Shown: positions 11,769 through 23,835 of the stretch, piece after piece
Numbering within the stretch: position 1 is the first letter of the stretch
Layout: every line of letters begins with the position of its first letter
From: Pestalotiopsis fici W106-1
Taxonomy: Eukaryota > Ascomycota > Sordariomycetes > Amphisphaeriales > Sporocadaceae
Reading direction: 5' to 3'
Assembly: GCF_000516985.1 (NCBI RefSeq)
Contig: NW_006917092.1
Span: forward strand, 4,965,924 to 5,029,923
Length of the DNA: 64,000 bases
Program-made: the position numbers and the translations under genes
The notes under the pieces: model-generated
Database searches by the model: none
The model's input: only the letters and a program-made list of their open reading frames with translations
Told to the model about the DNA's origin: nothing

Positions 11769-12614
11769 CTAGCTAGCACCAGTCCAAAGAGCGGGGCCAG
11801 GAATGGTGTAGCTCGTGAAGCTCGTGTACAGGTTAAACAGGATACCGGGATCAGTGCGGGTGTAGAGCGAGGTGCCGGCGGTACCAGTGGGCACGCTGAC
11901 GGTGCCGCTGCCGCCGACGACGACGTTGAAGCACTGGGGGTAGTTTTGGGCGCCATTGTCGGAGCTGGCGCCGTGCAGGGCAATGATCTCGTGCCGGATC
12001 ACGTAGTTGCCCGCGGCGAGCTTGGAGGGGATCTTGAGCGTCGACGTGTAGTTGCTGCTCGTCAGCCCGTCGGTCGCCCACACGCCCGAGTTGTAGCCGT
12101 TTTCGGCAATCTTGGTCCAGGTCAGCGACGAGGCCGAGGCGGATGAGCATGAGCCTATTTGTTTTGTATTTTTGTGTCAGTAAGATATTCCTCCATGTCG
12201 AAAATGTATTAATGGCCTTCGGCGGGGGACTGATCAGAGAGTCGACTTACCACTGCACTTGGCAATGTAGTTGATGATGGGTCCCTTGTGGGAGTCACTG
12301 GGCCAGGTGTTCCAGGTGATGCTGAGGGTGTCGCCGGCGTTGGCGCTGACGGACAGCTGTCCAGCCGTGGCGCTCTTGTGGCAGGCAATGTCGCTAGTCT
12401 GGTACGCAGAAGGGGAGACGAAGCCCAGGTCCTGGTTCAGCGAGTTCCACCCGACCGTCGCCGGCGAGGTTCCGGCCGTGTAGTAGTACCACACGGGGTC
12501 GGCGCCGGGGACCCAGGTGCCGCCGTTGACCCTGATGCCGTTGACAAAGCCATGGGCCGATGTCAGGTCCAGGAACGCAGCGGCGACCGTCAAGAGAATC
12601 GACGAGGAATGCAT
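11769..12614 (-). CDS. AA9 lytic polysaccharide monooxygenase (former GH61)
   Basis: Two exons (12614-12251, 12154-11769; intron 96 nt) give 249 aa. The signal peptide (1-20) ends so that the mature protein begins with H21 (HGFVNG), the copper-brace histidine typical of AA9. The second copper His is H109 in [15 protein letters not shown] (175-182) and QNYPQC (Q191, Y193) supply the outer-sphere Gln and axial Tyr. Cys pairs C78/C196 and C120/C124 are candidate disulfides. There is no CBM1, only the catalytic domain. Known AA9 enzymes oxidatively cleave cellulose and some hemicelluloses outside the cell. A TATA box lies about 100 bp upstream of the start. Confidence 0.93.
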
Positions 12615-12717
12615 CTTAGGTCAGGAGATGAGGAGTAGTATACTGTCTACAAGGGGCTGGGTTCTGTTTGCGAATGGAGTAGCAAAAGAGGTCGATCACT
12701 CGGTTGCAACTCTGAAG

Positions 12718-12724
12718 TTATATA
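12718..12724 (-). promoter_or_regulatory. TATA box of the AA9 LPMO gene
   Basis: TATATAA on the minus strand, 104 bp upstream of the LPMO start codon. Position and sequence fit a core promoter of an inducible secreted-enzyme gene. Confidence 0.55.
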
Positions 12725-14208
12725 CCTCTCTGCACCTCTCAACGGGACATCCTTCCGATACCGATTAGTCATGTTTTCCTTATTGACAAATCGCGATCGC
12801 AAAACAGAAAACGCCCTTCAGCACCGCCGCTGATTACCATCGCGTGATCTATCAGAGACCATGATGACAATCTATGCCAAGAGATAAAAGCAAGAGCTTG
12901 GACAATATTTGGCATCACAGTCACATTGATATTGGAATGACAAGGCTGGGATTGGTTCAGTATTTTCTGGGGGAATGGGCTGCATCCGGCTGCCAGCACA
13001 TTTATTTTTGTTCTCGACCTCTTCTGAAAAGATCTGGACCTGGAGCGGCCATCCGCGCGAGGCGGCGACCAACAGAGAATAGTGTAGCAAGAATAGGGGC
13101 ATTGTCTCTGATCAGTGGCCAAATGTGGATGGAAAATCTTCTTTGGTACGGATGGTCGTGATTCCGCTCTACTCTAAGGGGAATGTAGTGCAACTCACCG
13201 TACTACGGCGCCAAGGAATCATGACCCGGGATCCCAGCTTAGCTGATCCTGTCATCTGCAGAAGCAAGGGCACGAGGCGGTAAAAGAGAAACAAGAACAA
13301 TATTTCGGATTACGGCATAGACTGCCTTGTTTTGTATGTGTGTGGAAAGACAACAACAAGTGGTTGACTCATGTCCTTTTCAAGTTGCATTTCCATCCGC
13401 AATTTCAACAGACGCAGACTCAGCTTGAATTCTCACGCAAGGCGAATACTCGAGAGAAGAAAAGAAAATTGCATGATTCTCGCATATACTGATGCTGTCA
13501 ATATCTTATCGAGCATGTTTTCTGTGGTTTCGAAACACTCATGCCATCAAGGAAATAGGGCTGTATGCAGTATATCTAATCAAGGCTGCTACTGCATATA
13601 CACAAGTCCAAAGCCACACCATGAAACAACAATTAAAATAACCTCTGACTTGTACATAGGAATTTTGGTTTCACAAAGTAACCAGACACCAGTATGGTAC
13701 ATTTTGTTATGGGAGCCTGTTTGCTAGTTCCTTCGACTAGATACGCACTTCTGACACGCGTTGGCTGGCTGGGCTCGTTGTTTTTGCCATGCTTCGCTAT
13801 ATCTGCCCTCTGGTCACATTCTCTTTCAACTTTTCATGCCATAACCAATGGTATGACTCGATTGATTAGCAGCAAGAATCGTCTCGGTTGAGAAGAGGAT
13901 CCCTTGTCTGACCTCCATCTCATAAACTCGGTATTTGACATAATCTAACCCCTACATTGACCATACCTTTAAATCATCCCGCAAGGACACACCGATTGGC
14001 TAATTCTTCTACTTTGGCGCCTGACACTGACAGGAATGCCAAGCCACGACTCTCCATCGGGTGCGCATGACAGGAACCTTCGTTCTTGAAACAAAACATC
14101 TGGCGATTTTGCACCTCTATTACCTTGGCAGGTGAAGAGAACCATGTGGCCGAATTTGGCACAAAAGAACGGGGAGCTCTTTGTCAGTCCCAAGACCAGC
14201 TGTTTGTC
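12725..14208. other. Intergenic, no supported gene
   Basis: Contains the LPMO upstream region and the 3' flank of RFC3. Short ORFs such as 13371-13727 lack domains and codon bias. Nothing else is seen. Confidence 0.55.
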
Positions 14209-15473
14209 TCACCCTATAAGCTCACAGCCTTCTCGAACGACTCCCACGACTGCTCCCGTTTGTATAGCCTCGCTGCCTCCACCAGCCATGCGGTATTCGA
14301 TCTCGGCCAAACCATCTAACCACCGAATCATGGCTTCGGGCTTGACGTCCATGGTTGTGAGAATCTCGGAAAGAGCCGTAATGATATCCGCCAGTGCCAA
14401 TCCATTTGCCACTTTGAGGGTATTGATGGTAGATAGACAGCTCGACACATCGCTGGTACTGAGTAAAGTCTCGGCAATCTTTTGGATGGCGTCGGGCGGC
14501 GGTGCTGCGATACAGTTGTATATGGTTTGTATGGTAATGGTGTCCCGAACAATGTCCTTTTCGGCAATCTTGGGTCCGTCCTTGGGTTGCAGAGGAGTGC
14601 CTATAATCTCAAACATCAGCCAAAAAGGACCGGATTTGGCCACGGGTGCATTTTATAGAACTTACTGGATGCATGGCAAGCTTGCAGCACATTGAGCGCT
14701 CTTCGCATGTCACCCTTGCTCAGTTTCACGAGAGCATCCGTGGCATCGCTCGTGATTTTGATATCTTCCTCCATGATGACCTTGTCCACCAAGACCCTAA
14801 TATCAGCCTCCTTTAGCGGGCTGAACCTGAACCGGGTACATCTCGAGAGCAGCGCCGGTGACAGCTTGTGTGTGTAGTTGGCAATGATGCAGAACCGCGT
14901 GTTGGCCGTGTACTTTTCCATGATGCGACGCAGCGCCATTTGTGCCGTGTTGGTCATGGCATCGGCCTCGTCGAGGATAATGAGCTTGTAACTAGCCATG
15001 CCACCCGGCCTTGCGGATGCGCCCACTGTGAAGATCTGCTTTGTCGAGGCAAATGTCTTGATCTGCTCGCGCACCACATCGATACCTCGGTCGTCGGAAG
15101 CGTTGAGCTCTAGGACCATCTGTCGCATGTTTTGTTCGCCGTAGATGCGCCTGGCAAGGGCCAGAATCGTCGAGGTCTTGCCGGTACCAGGCGGGCCGTA
15201 GAGGAGCAGATGTGGCAACCGATTCGAATCGACAAACTTGTTGATTGTGGCGAGGATATCTTGATGACCAGAAACGTCGGTCAGAGATACGGGTCGGTAC
15301 TTTTCTACCCATGGTAACGAGTCCTCGGCTTCGACTGGGAGGTTGGCAGCGCTGCGCTTGCCCTTGGCTGTGTTGTCAGATGAGAAGGTGATGTCCTTGG
15401 ATGGCGCAGGACCATCGACGTCCATTTCATCTTCGTAGTCTGACATGATGGGATGGTTCTCGAGTGCTGGCAA
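14209..15473 (-). CDS. RFC3: Replication factor C subunit 3 (clamp loader AAA+ ATPase)
   Basis: Two exons (15473-14666, 14600-14209; intron 65 nt) give 399 aa, or 390 aa if translation starts at the second Met (codon 10, MSDYEDEMDVD), which I think more likely because that acidic start is usual in fungal orthologues. AAA+ motifs are complete: Walker A GPPGTGKT (93-100), Walker B LDEAD (167-171) and the RFC-specific SRC arginine-finger motif (210-212). The collar domain follows. The LPWVEKYRP opening and NASDDRGIDVVREQIK identify the Rfc3 clade. It is part of the pentamer that loads PCNA at primer-template junctions in the nucleus. Housekeeping gene with nothing broken. Confidence 0.95.
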
Positions 15474-16948
15474 AATGGATCAAGACTGTGTGGGACAAAT
15501 CAGGATATCGCTGGGGAAGACGGTTGAATTGAGGCTGTCGACTATTGCTGCTTGTTATCCAAGGCTGTAGGCAGCAAAGGCGGGACAGTACGACATGTAC
15601 AAAGCTCGTCTGAATTGAAAGACGCGACGAAAAGACGCGTTGATTGACCCCAAATTGGCATGGGCGTCAGGTATCCACAGGTACGTACCTCAAAGCTCGA
15701 GAGAGTTTGGTGGTTTTCATTGTCACTCCATTCACCTGAACGGACTCACTTTCAATCCCGACATCATAAAAGGACAAGTACGGAATTTTCTTCTTCTTTC
15801 ATTCCGTAAACCACATTGGCGTAGATGTCCATGATAATGTTGCCTATGCACGATTGTTCTCGTTTTTTTTTTTCCCAATCGCCAATATCGGCCAGTTGCA
15901 ATCCACTAACTGAAACTGTAGCTGGGCAATCTAGTTGGTGGGGTCGTTATACTCTACATAAGGTATCGATGACGACCCAAAAGCACAAGATGACGGGCTT
16001 ATTTCTTCTGTACATGATCCGAGACCTCCGCAGCCAGTGCGCGTTTCTCATACTTGACATGATAAGAGTTTCCAATAACGAACTTAGATGTCGCACGAAG
16101 TAGCAGCGAAATATGCATACTTTGACAGTGCCCGTTGCCATTCTAGCATGAAATTTCAGAATCATTGGCACTTTTATCTAATCGTATACCTTACTATCCA
16201 TAATTTCCAGTGAACCAGGGTGTCCCGGTCTGGCAATAGGATGTAATGTAGCTCAGAATACTATGGGGTGTACAGGTTAACTTTGAGCTCAGCCGAATCG
16301 ACCCTTTGATCTCAAGCATAACTACTACACAGTAGAACGGTCACCTCGACATTCTTTTGTGCAATGAAGCGATCTTTGGTAATACAAGAAGAAAAGGTTT
16401 GGTGGCAGCTGAAGTTATCCTTCTTCTCCCAGGATACTACATAATCGCCTCAAGTTTAAATAGTCAAATCACCGGCGCCTCGCTTTGACTACACGCCTGA
16501 ACAACAATATCTCGGTATTCTCTTGCGTCCCGATAATTCGTAGACTACCACTTGCCCCCATCACTGTGCTCAGACCTGCTGACCCAGGCGATGCATCAGA
16601 ATCATACCCCGAGTCGAGTAAAAACTAGTTCCAGACCGTGCATATTATAGGTGCATTTTCTTTCCGAACCACCTTGGGGCCCCACGAACGTAGATGCGGG
16701 GGTGACTTGTATACCCCGTGAGGAGAGCCAGGTCGGTGCGTTGAACAGCGATTCCCTTTATTCGATGGTACAAAAGGTGGAATGGAGTAGGACGCGCGAA
16801 GGTGGCTCGTAGCAAACAAATTCTGTTAGTAGTGGTAACAGAAGCCAAGAAGATTGTGCCTTGTAGCTGCATCTTTTCAAGGAACAAGGTCAAGACTCGT
16901 GTGCTTGCTTCGCCGTGCAACGGTCACGGCTATTACCAAAATTTCAAC
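15474..16948. other. Divergent intergenic region, no supported gene
   Basis: Shared upstream region of RFC3 (minus) and the carboxylesterase (plus). Small ORFs near 15825-16171 and 16625-16920 are unsupported. Confidence 0.55.
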
Positions 16949-18738
16949 ATGATGAACAAGACTATAGTTTTCTTATTGACAGTAGGTGGCTTGACCTTGA
17001 GCCACGGTGCAGAGTTGTCAGCAGCCACTTACACGGCAACATCATCGGTCTTGGCGGCGTCACCCACCGCGAGCTTGGACTATGCCCAGTATGAAGGGAG
17101 TAGATATGCCGCTGGTGTGGATGCCTTTTTGGGCATGCGCTTTGCCGCTCCGCCCGTGGGCGACTTGCGGTTCCGGGCGCCACAAGATCCCTTGGTCGAG
17201 GCTGACGGCCAAGAAGCCAAAGAGGTAAGTCAAGCATACTAGCAGAGAAAGCTCGAATCCAAGCCCGTCGGTATAGATCCCGCAGGGTTGAAACTGACAT
17301 GAGCAAACTTTATAGTTTGGTCCGATTTGTTTAGGAACCGACCAAAGCCTTTCTTCCTCCGTGGCCGAGGATTGCCTCTTTGTCAATGTCTTCAAGCCGT
17401 CGAATGCTACCACTAAGTCAAAACTCCCTGTTTGGGTGTATATTCAGGGCGGTGGATATGCGACCAACTCAAACTCCAATTATAATGGGAGCGAGGTTGT
17501 ACAAAAGTCGGATTACGGCATCGTCTTTGTCAATTTCAACTACCGAGTAGGCCTCTTTGGCTTCCTGGCAAGCGAGGATGTGAGGCAAAATGGTGACTTG
17601 AACGTCGGTCTGCTTGACCAAAGAAAGTTGCTATACTGGGTACAAAAGTATATTCAACAGGTATGTCCGCCACGCAGGAAAAGAAAAACAGATCGTGTCT
17701 GACACTCGGTAGTTTGGTGGCGATCCAGATCATGTAGTCATCCACGGGACGTCGGCTGGTGGTGGTTCCATTTCGTATCACCTTACAGCATATGGTGGTC
17801 GTGATGACCACCTCTTTGTCGGTGCAATCGCGCAATCACCATTTTGGCCCACCGCCCCTCAGCCAGAGGAGATGGAGTTCCAGTACGAGCAGCTTCTAAA
17901 TGAGACGGGCTGCCTCGCGTCCGATGACTCCCTGGCTTGTCTACGCTCCCTCGATACTAGCTCCTTTGTGCCGTTTGATGTCGAGGGCACATTTCCTGGC
18001 GCCTCGTCCGTGGCCCGGTGGTATTGGCTACCCGTCAAAGACGGCGACCTCATTCGCGACGACAAGTGGAACATGTACGACAGAGGAGAGTTTATCAAGC
18101 TTCCCTTGCTGGTGGCGACCGACAACAATGAGGGCTCGTACTTTGTACCAAATGCCAGCACGAGCTCAAATGTGACGGCATTTTTCAAAGATAATTACCC
18201 AAAACTCAATGACACAGAACTACAAGACATCCTCGATGCGTATCCGCTTATGTCGCCTCTACCCAAACACGCCGTCTGGTTCCCCTCGGTTTCGGCGGCT
18301 TATGGCGACGCAACCTTTCTCTGTCCTGCCAATTCAATGGCGGAGAACATGGCGAGCTATTTCTCCCCAGATGAGGTGTGGCAGTATCGTTGTTACATCA
18401 CTACTGCTTCAAATGTAGCCAATGGCCTCGGCACGCCTCACACCATGGAGATGCCAGCAATTCTAGGTACGAGTCTACAGAGTTCGGTGGACAGCACATG
18501 GTTTAACGAGAACGCGGCGAGTGTGCCTGTCATAATGCACTATTATATCAGCTTCATCAAAGCGCTTGACCCGAATATATATCGATACAAGACTGCGCCT
18601 TTCTGGGAGTCTTGGGGATCGGACGCGGGCCGGAGGTTGCATCTCGAGACTAATGCGACCTGTATGGAGAGTGTTCCGCAGAGTATGACCGACGACTGTT
18701 CCTTTTGGGATGAACTTTCAGACAGCATGGAGGTTTGA
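16949..18738 (+). CDS. Secreted type-B carboxylesterase/lipase
   Basis: Three exons (16949-17224, 17316-17660, 17713-18738; introns 91 and 52 nt, all phase 0) give 548 aa, the usual family length. A signal peptide covers about 1-20. The alpha/beta hydrolase triad is readable: nucleophile S221 in HGTSAGGGS (the family usually has GESAG; Thr replaces Glu), acid E347 in DNNEGSYF, and base H450 in GLGTPHTMEMP. The oxyanion-hole region is IQGGGYATNS. Several Cys fit the usual disulfides. It belongs to the fungal carboxylesterase group that includes Candida rugosa-type lipases and cholinesterase-like enzymes; the substrate cannot be assigned. The start at the first of two adjacent Mets follows an upstream in-frame region that lacks signal-peptide character. 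Confidence 0.9.
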
Positions 18739-19134
18739 GATTATATTGTGGTATTATTACCTGAGCAGTAGATAGGAGTGATGGAGGACGTGGCATTACT
18801 GAGGAATAATTAAAAAATGGCGCCTTTCAAAGTAAGCCGAGCAAGATCTCGGAGTAATCGGAGATATTTCAGAGACTTGTCACTATGAACATGTCTATGA
18901 AGCTTGTCAGTTCAAGAGGAGGTCGGCTCACGGCAAGAAGGACTTTATTGTTTCAGTACATTCCAGTATCTCAAGTAACTCCCGAGTTGCCAGAGTGATA
19001 CTGAATCATGTTGGCAAGACGGTAACGTTTTCTCTCTCAGACATGTGCGCGGATTCTCTTGATTACCAATGTAGATTCACCCAACAACGCTTGGTCATAA
19101 CTAAAAACAAATTGAACCAATACCTGATGCCTGA
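18739..19134. other. Convergent intergenic gap
   Basis: 396 bp between two convergent genes. No feature beyond presumed 3' UTRs is seen. Confidence 0.5.
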
Positions 19135-19270
19135 TTAAAAATCCGTAGCCCCCCAGAATGAATTGGCCGCTTTGACCAAGAGCACCTGGCTCTGGTAAAC
19201 ACCATTGTCTGCCCCTTTGGCCGAGTTCCGCCACTTGACCGGGTTCCCATCCGTGTCAACCAGATCCTCA

Positions 19271-19306
<36 letters not shown>

Positions 19307-20292
19307 CTATCCGAGTCACTGCTAAAGTTTTCCCAGTCGGCCTCGGCGTGGTTTCGCACCCTCAGCTGTGTCTTTGGGCCTTGATGAGATGACATGTGCT
19401 CTAGCGGTTTGACACTGCCATCATCGCTATCATCATCATCCTCATCAAAGAGAGCCAACACTTGTTGATCGCTCAGTGTCGTGACATTTGTAGTATTTGC
19501 TTGTTTACTGGGCCGTCCCGAGCCGTCGAGGCTAATGGCCTCGTTCATGACTAGATCATCGTCGGGACTCAGAGCGGTAGAGGGTCTTCTAGACTTTTTG
19601 GACTTTTTCTGCTTCTCTCCGTCTTTTCTACGAGATGATGCCTTGTCCTCATCCGAGGAGGAAGTGTCACTAAGCAGAATATCCTGCCAGACGGGATGGA
19701 GTTCGCGCCGCCGATGGGCACACTGCGAGGGGAAATCGCAGTGATGCCAGTCGTCTTGCGCTCTCAGCAGAAAGCTGCGATCCCGCTGATCCTCGGTGAT
19801 TTGCGTCCCGGTGACTCGTCTCCGCCAAGCCCCGTACGCTGACCATCCCTCGTAATCAAACTCGGTGGTGCACGTAATAGGGTTACCGCTCCGGTCCACC
19901 CTGCGCTTACGAGTATTACTTGTCCGTTTTCTACCAATACCACCACTACTACTACCACCGCCGCTACTCCTCGCAGAAAAGGAGGCCGCCTGAGAATTGA
20001 CGGAGCAAAAGGTGTGAGAGCACAACAGACAGCGTTGGGTTACGGACAGGTCGTACGTGGCTCTGCATGAACAGCATCTCCATCGCCACGGAGAGGGCAC
20101 CTGCGGCGGTGGAACTCGGCTGCCCACGGGGGAGGGTGGCAGACTCGCGCGCAGGCGCCGACGAGTGATACCTCCTGATGCCTTTGTCGTTGACAAGGGT
20201 CGCGGGCTGAGTGGCGACGCGTCTTTTACTATGACTGGGTCCTCCGGCTTAATGGAAACCCTGAGATTAGAAAGGGAAGCCCGGGATACCAT
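19135..20292 (-). CDS. Acidic nuclear-type protein with Cys cluster and poly-Asp tract
   Basis: Single exon, 385 aa. The N-terminal third is basic and proline-rich, with a Cys-rich segment WRCCSC...RCLLCSHTFC that could bind zinc. A Gly/Ser linker and a basic stretch (GRKRTSNTRKRR) resemble a nuclear localisation signal. The middle holds a Trp-rich part (EGWSAYGAWRRR, DDWHHCDFPSQC) that looks conserved. The rest is Ser/Asp-rich disordered sequence with a second basic KKSKKSRR patch and an uninterrupted run of Asp encoded by a GAC/GAT microsatellite. I do not recognise a named family. The layout suggests a nuclear or chromatin-associated protein, by inference only. Confidence 0.75.
19266..19303. 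repeat. Coding trinucleotide microsatellite (GTC on + strand)
   Basis: About eleven consecutive GTC/GAC triplets that encode the Asp run near the C-terminus of the acidic protein. Length polymorphism between strains would be expected. Confidence 0.85.
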
Positions 20293-22860
20293 TTTTTTTG
20301 GTCTTTGCTTGACTAGTTTATTTTTTTCTTTTTTGTTTAAGCCTTGGCTTGTCGATCAAGGCTGGATCCGTCTTCCCGTTCCTAGTTTCTGAAACGTATA
20401 TTTTTATTAGGATCCAAAAGTGAACCTCCGAGGCTATTGTAAATTGTTGCGGCTCCTGGCAGCTTAATACCGTAATACCTAGATGAGCTTTGTAATTCGT
20501 TCCTTGCTAAACTATTGAAGCAACGTTGAAAAGTTGCAATGAAACTGCAAAGGTTACGAGATTCAATGAGTGACTTTGAAAGAAGGTAGTATAAAGGATT
20601 GAATGATGCCGAAACGGCACTCGACTCAAGGAAATCACAGTAATGAAATTATTATAGAGGAAAATCTCAGGGATAGAGATGTATGACAAGGAATATTTAC
20701 AGGATAGTTACTGGGTATACCATGTTCAGCATGAAATATCATCTCAGCCGGCTTTGTTCTCACTATACAAAGAATTTTACTGGCAGCTTTCTTGCACCCT
20801 GCTTTGATATGGTTAAAGAAGGACCGCCACCGAGATTAAACATCACAAAGCTTCATTATTTCATTGAACACGAAACAGATGAACCCCATCGAGGTAATAG
20901 CGGCGGTGACCTTTTCTTTGCATCACGATCGATGGCTGAGTTTCTGCGGGCCCTCGTTGAGAGATCAGTGGGTCTCGTCGCATATTCGCTTTACCTGGAT
21001 GATGACCAATTTCCGATTCATGTTGTAAAAGGATTAACGCGAATGCAATTCCCATTGCCAAGCCTCGGGGGAGGGACAAAAGCAATCAGAAGTTTATTTT
21101 AACTCTCAGGGCCGTGCCTAGTATAATGCTGTCACAGTTCAGTAATTGTCACGCATGAAAACGATACAAATTTCTGATGAAAAGCAGCACTGCTCCCTAC
21201 GCATTCAATTACTGTGTACATGGGCAAACTTGGGGCCGATTCCGGAGGGACGCGTGGACGGAATATTGTCCATGGTTGGGGGATCCCATAAGGGTGGTGA
21301 TCTGGCTACTGCACGCGATGTCTATACACGTGAAGCCAAGCTTTTTCGATCTCATGATTGGAGGCCAAAAAAGTCTTGGAATGTGATGATCGTTGCCAGA
21401 GACAGTAGGAACTCGACCAGTGGCGTCGGCTATAGCCTTTGGGGGCAGTCTCGGCGTCCAAGAGGCCTAGATCGCGTCAATGTGTGTGTGTACCACACGA
21501 TTCAAAGCAGCAAGTCGTTTGGCGGGCCGTGACATTTTCGTCGAGACAGAAATCCGGTCGCTCCCAAAAGTGGTGCCGATGAACAGCACATCGTAAGGCT
21601 TTCTCTAAAAATCAATGGAGTATTCTGCGCGCGAAGGCGCTTCTAGATCAAATAGTATCAGAACAGACATGCAACGGACAAAGACTGAAAATGGGCATGA
21701 AACGGGCCGATCTATTCAGTCACATTTTCTCTGACCAGAGCCCAAAGATGTACCAACAGCCAGTCAGCCCACTCACCAATGGGTCAGGTTTGGAGGTAAA
21801 TGGGGATCTCGGTCGTGCCAATGTGCATACTGCAGGAGCTGGCATCTGCGAGACGGGAAGTGGTCCCTTAGAAATCCTTCAGATGCAAGTGAGCAGCAGT
21901 AACCGACAGTACGGTTCCGGACTAACACATTCTGGGAGGACAGCTCCTGTCGTAAGTTGCTTCGAAAGAAGACTAGATTGGGCAGAGAGGTAGGTAGGCT
22001 GGGATGTAGTAGGTCAGCCCTTCGGAATCCGAGCGTAAACCGTCTCCTACTTGAATTGTGGAGGATATTCGTTTGTACCTTGTAGTAGTCAGTAGTCGTA
22101 CGCTACGTTACCTACTACTCCTCTTCTCTCTCACTCGATATGTCTGCTGCATGCCAAGATGCACAGACGACTTGTAATGGCAAATCCATACACCAAACAG
22201 AAGGAGGCAAATGTGAAGCTTTATCTCGAGAGCTTTCTTGAGGGCGTTATGGCGCATTGGACGAGCCAACCGCGGGATCGAATGATTTGGGGGTCTGACC
22301 TGTGATCCCTCGAGTCCCTTGCTTGGAGGGTTCCATTGCATATGGTGCCATGGACAAGGTAGGGAATTTACGCACATCCACTCCTCCATCCGCGGAGGAA
22401 CACAAAACCCCTCTTCCATTTTTTTTTTTTTTTTTTTCCCTCTTGTTCCCGCCAACATGGCTTACCGCCAACCCGCTTGACTCCTTCAAGGCTCCAAAAG
22501 ACTACGTACAGGGGCAGACCAATACACTATTACACAGTATACACTAGGGACGGGGGAATAAAAAAAATTTCAAAAAATCCTTGTGGACATGGGAATAGCA
22601 CCTTGGTGACGGTTCAGTTCACTTGCATATTCAGCTCGTGCAACTAACATCATAATAGTGGCTACTGTGTACACATCGCGGCGGCCCAACAAGACATCGG
22701 TCGTCCCCTAAAAGGAACGATCTGGATCGTTATTGGAAGAAGAGGCTGCTTCCAGTAGTGTAGTGTATGGAAACGAAAGAAAAACTTTTTCCATCATGGC
22801 ATCCAATGATGGCCCCCTTCGGAACAAGTTTGGGAAGGAAATGGCGGCCGATGTTCGCAG
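20293..22860. other. Intergenic, no supported gene
   Basis: 2.6 kb with only weak overlapping ORFs (20683-21102, 21146-21532, 21691-21993). None has recognisable domains. A poly-T run lies at 22419-22437. Confidence 0.55.
22419..22437. repeat. Poly-T run (19 nt)
   Basis: Uninterrupted T run upstream of the siderophore transporter gene. Likely a simple-sequence tract; a nucleosome-excluding role is possible. Confidence 0.8.
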
Positions 22861-22869
22861 CTATCAGAT
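22861..22869 (-). promoter_or_regulatory. Possible second SreA-like GATA site
   Basis: Minus strand reads ATCTGATAG, eight of nine matches to the iron-repressor consensus ATCWGATAA. A plain AGATAA follows at 22875-22880 on the plus strand. Weaker than the site at 23148. Confidence 0.3.
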
Positions 22870-23147
22870 GGAAAAGATAATCTAATCAGCGGAGACGTCG
22901 ACAGGGAAGATTTGCACCAAGGTGAGTGGGTGTTGTGTGTGTGTGTGGATCGAGCCCAGCGCCAGGTGCCGTGCCATGCCTGAATGGCCCTGAGGATCCA
23001 TTGACGAACCCATGGTGCCGCCGGCCACGCAGACGCTATACCCACACTATACCGCTTCTGCCAGGTTTTCGTAACCGAAGGGCCGCGAAAAGGTCCCCAC
23101 CCACCATCCCGAGGCCCTGAGGCCTTTTGCTGGGAGGGCGTCTGATC

Positions 23148-23156
23148 ATCTGATAA
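23148..23156 (+). promoter_or_regulatory. SreA/URBS1-type GATA site upstream of siderophore transporter
   Basis: ATCTGATAA is an exact match to ATCWGATAA, the consensus known for fungal iron-responsive GATA repressors. It overlaps a further GATAA. It lies 680 bp upstream of the transporter start codon, which suggests repression when iron is plentiful. Confidence 0.55.
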
Positions 23157-23835
23157 GATAATTCGTGTCGCTCAGCTTCCCAAACGCAGCAGTCGTCCGT
23201 TCCGTGGTGTGGGGAGCCATGTCCACTTAACTTGAGATCCGACAGCGTGTTATTGGATTTGTCGAGGAAGAAAATCTCTGCATTCAGACCTGGGCCCGAG
23301 ACGGGCAAGGCAAAGACGGGAGAAACAGGCGGGATATGCGATGCGAGGCAAGGACAGGACAGGCCAGGGCCCAGTGAGCGGGGATCGTGTAGTGTAGTGT
23401 ATTCATAAATTTTTCTCACTTTCTCTTTGTTACTGTGTCTCCCAGCTAGGTATGTACCAATAAACAGTTGTATTTTTTGCCTCTGCCGTTGGGCTGGCGT
23501 GTCGTGTGGACTCGGAGCCGATACCCATGACCGACCGAGGAAGAGGTAGTAGGTTAAATCTATGTGTGGAAATGGCTCCGGGAGTATTAGTGATTTGAGC
23601 TGCATGGCATACAACGGGAGACCCGCCACCCAACCGAAAGTTGCATTCCGCGCGAATATATAGTAGCATTGGACGTGCCTCAAATCTGATCGTCGTTTCT
23701 CTTCCTTTCTTGTGTCGTGAGCTGTGCATCTCTTCCCCTTCTTCCCTTTGCCATAACTTTTTTGGATCAAGTTCTTATACAACTTGATCTCAATAAAGGG
23801 AACCCACCAAACCCAAAGCTCTCAAAAAAGTCGCC

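Noticed and set aside
20683..21102. 139-codon plus-strand ORF
   Set aside because: No motif, and adjacent ORFs in other frames look equally plausible.
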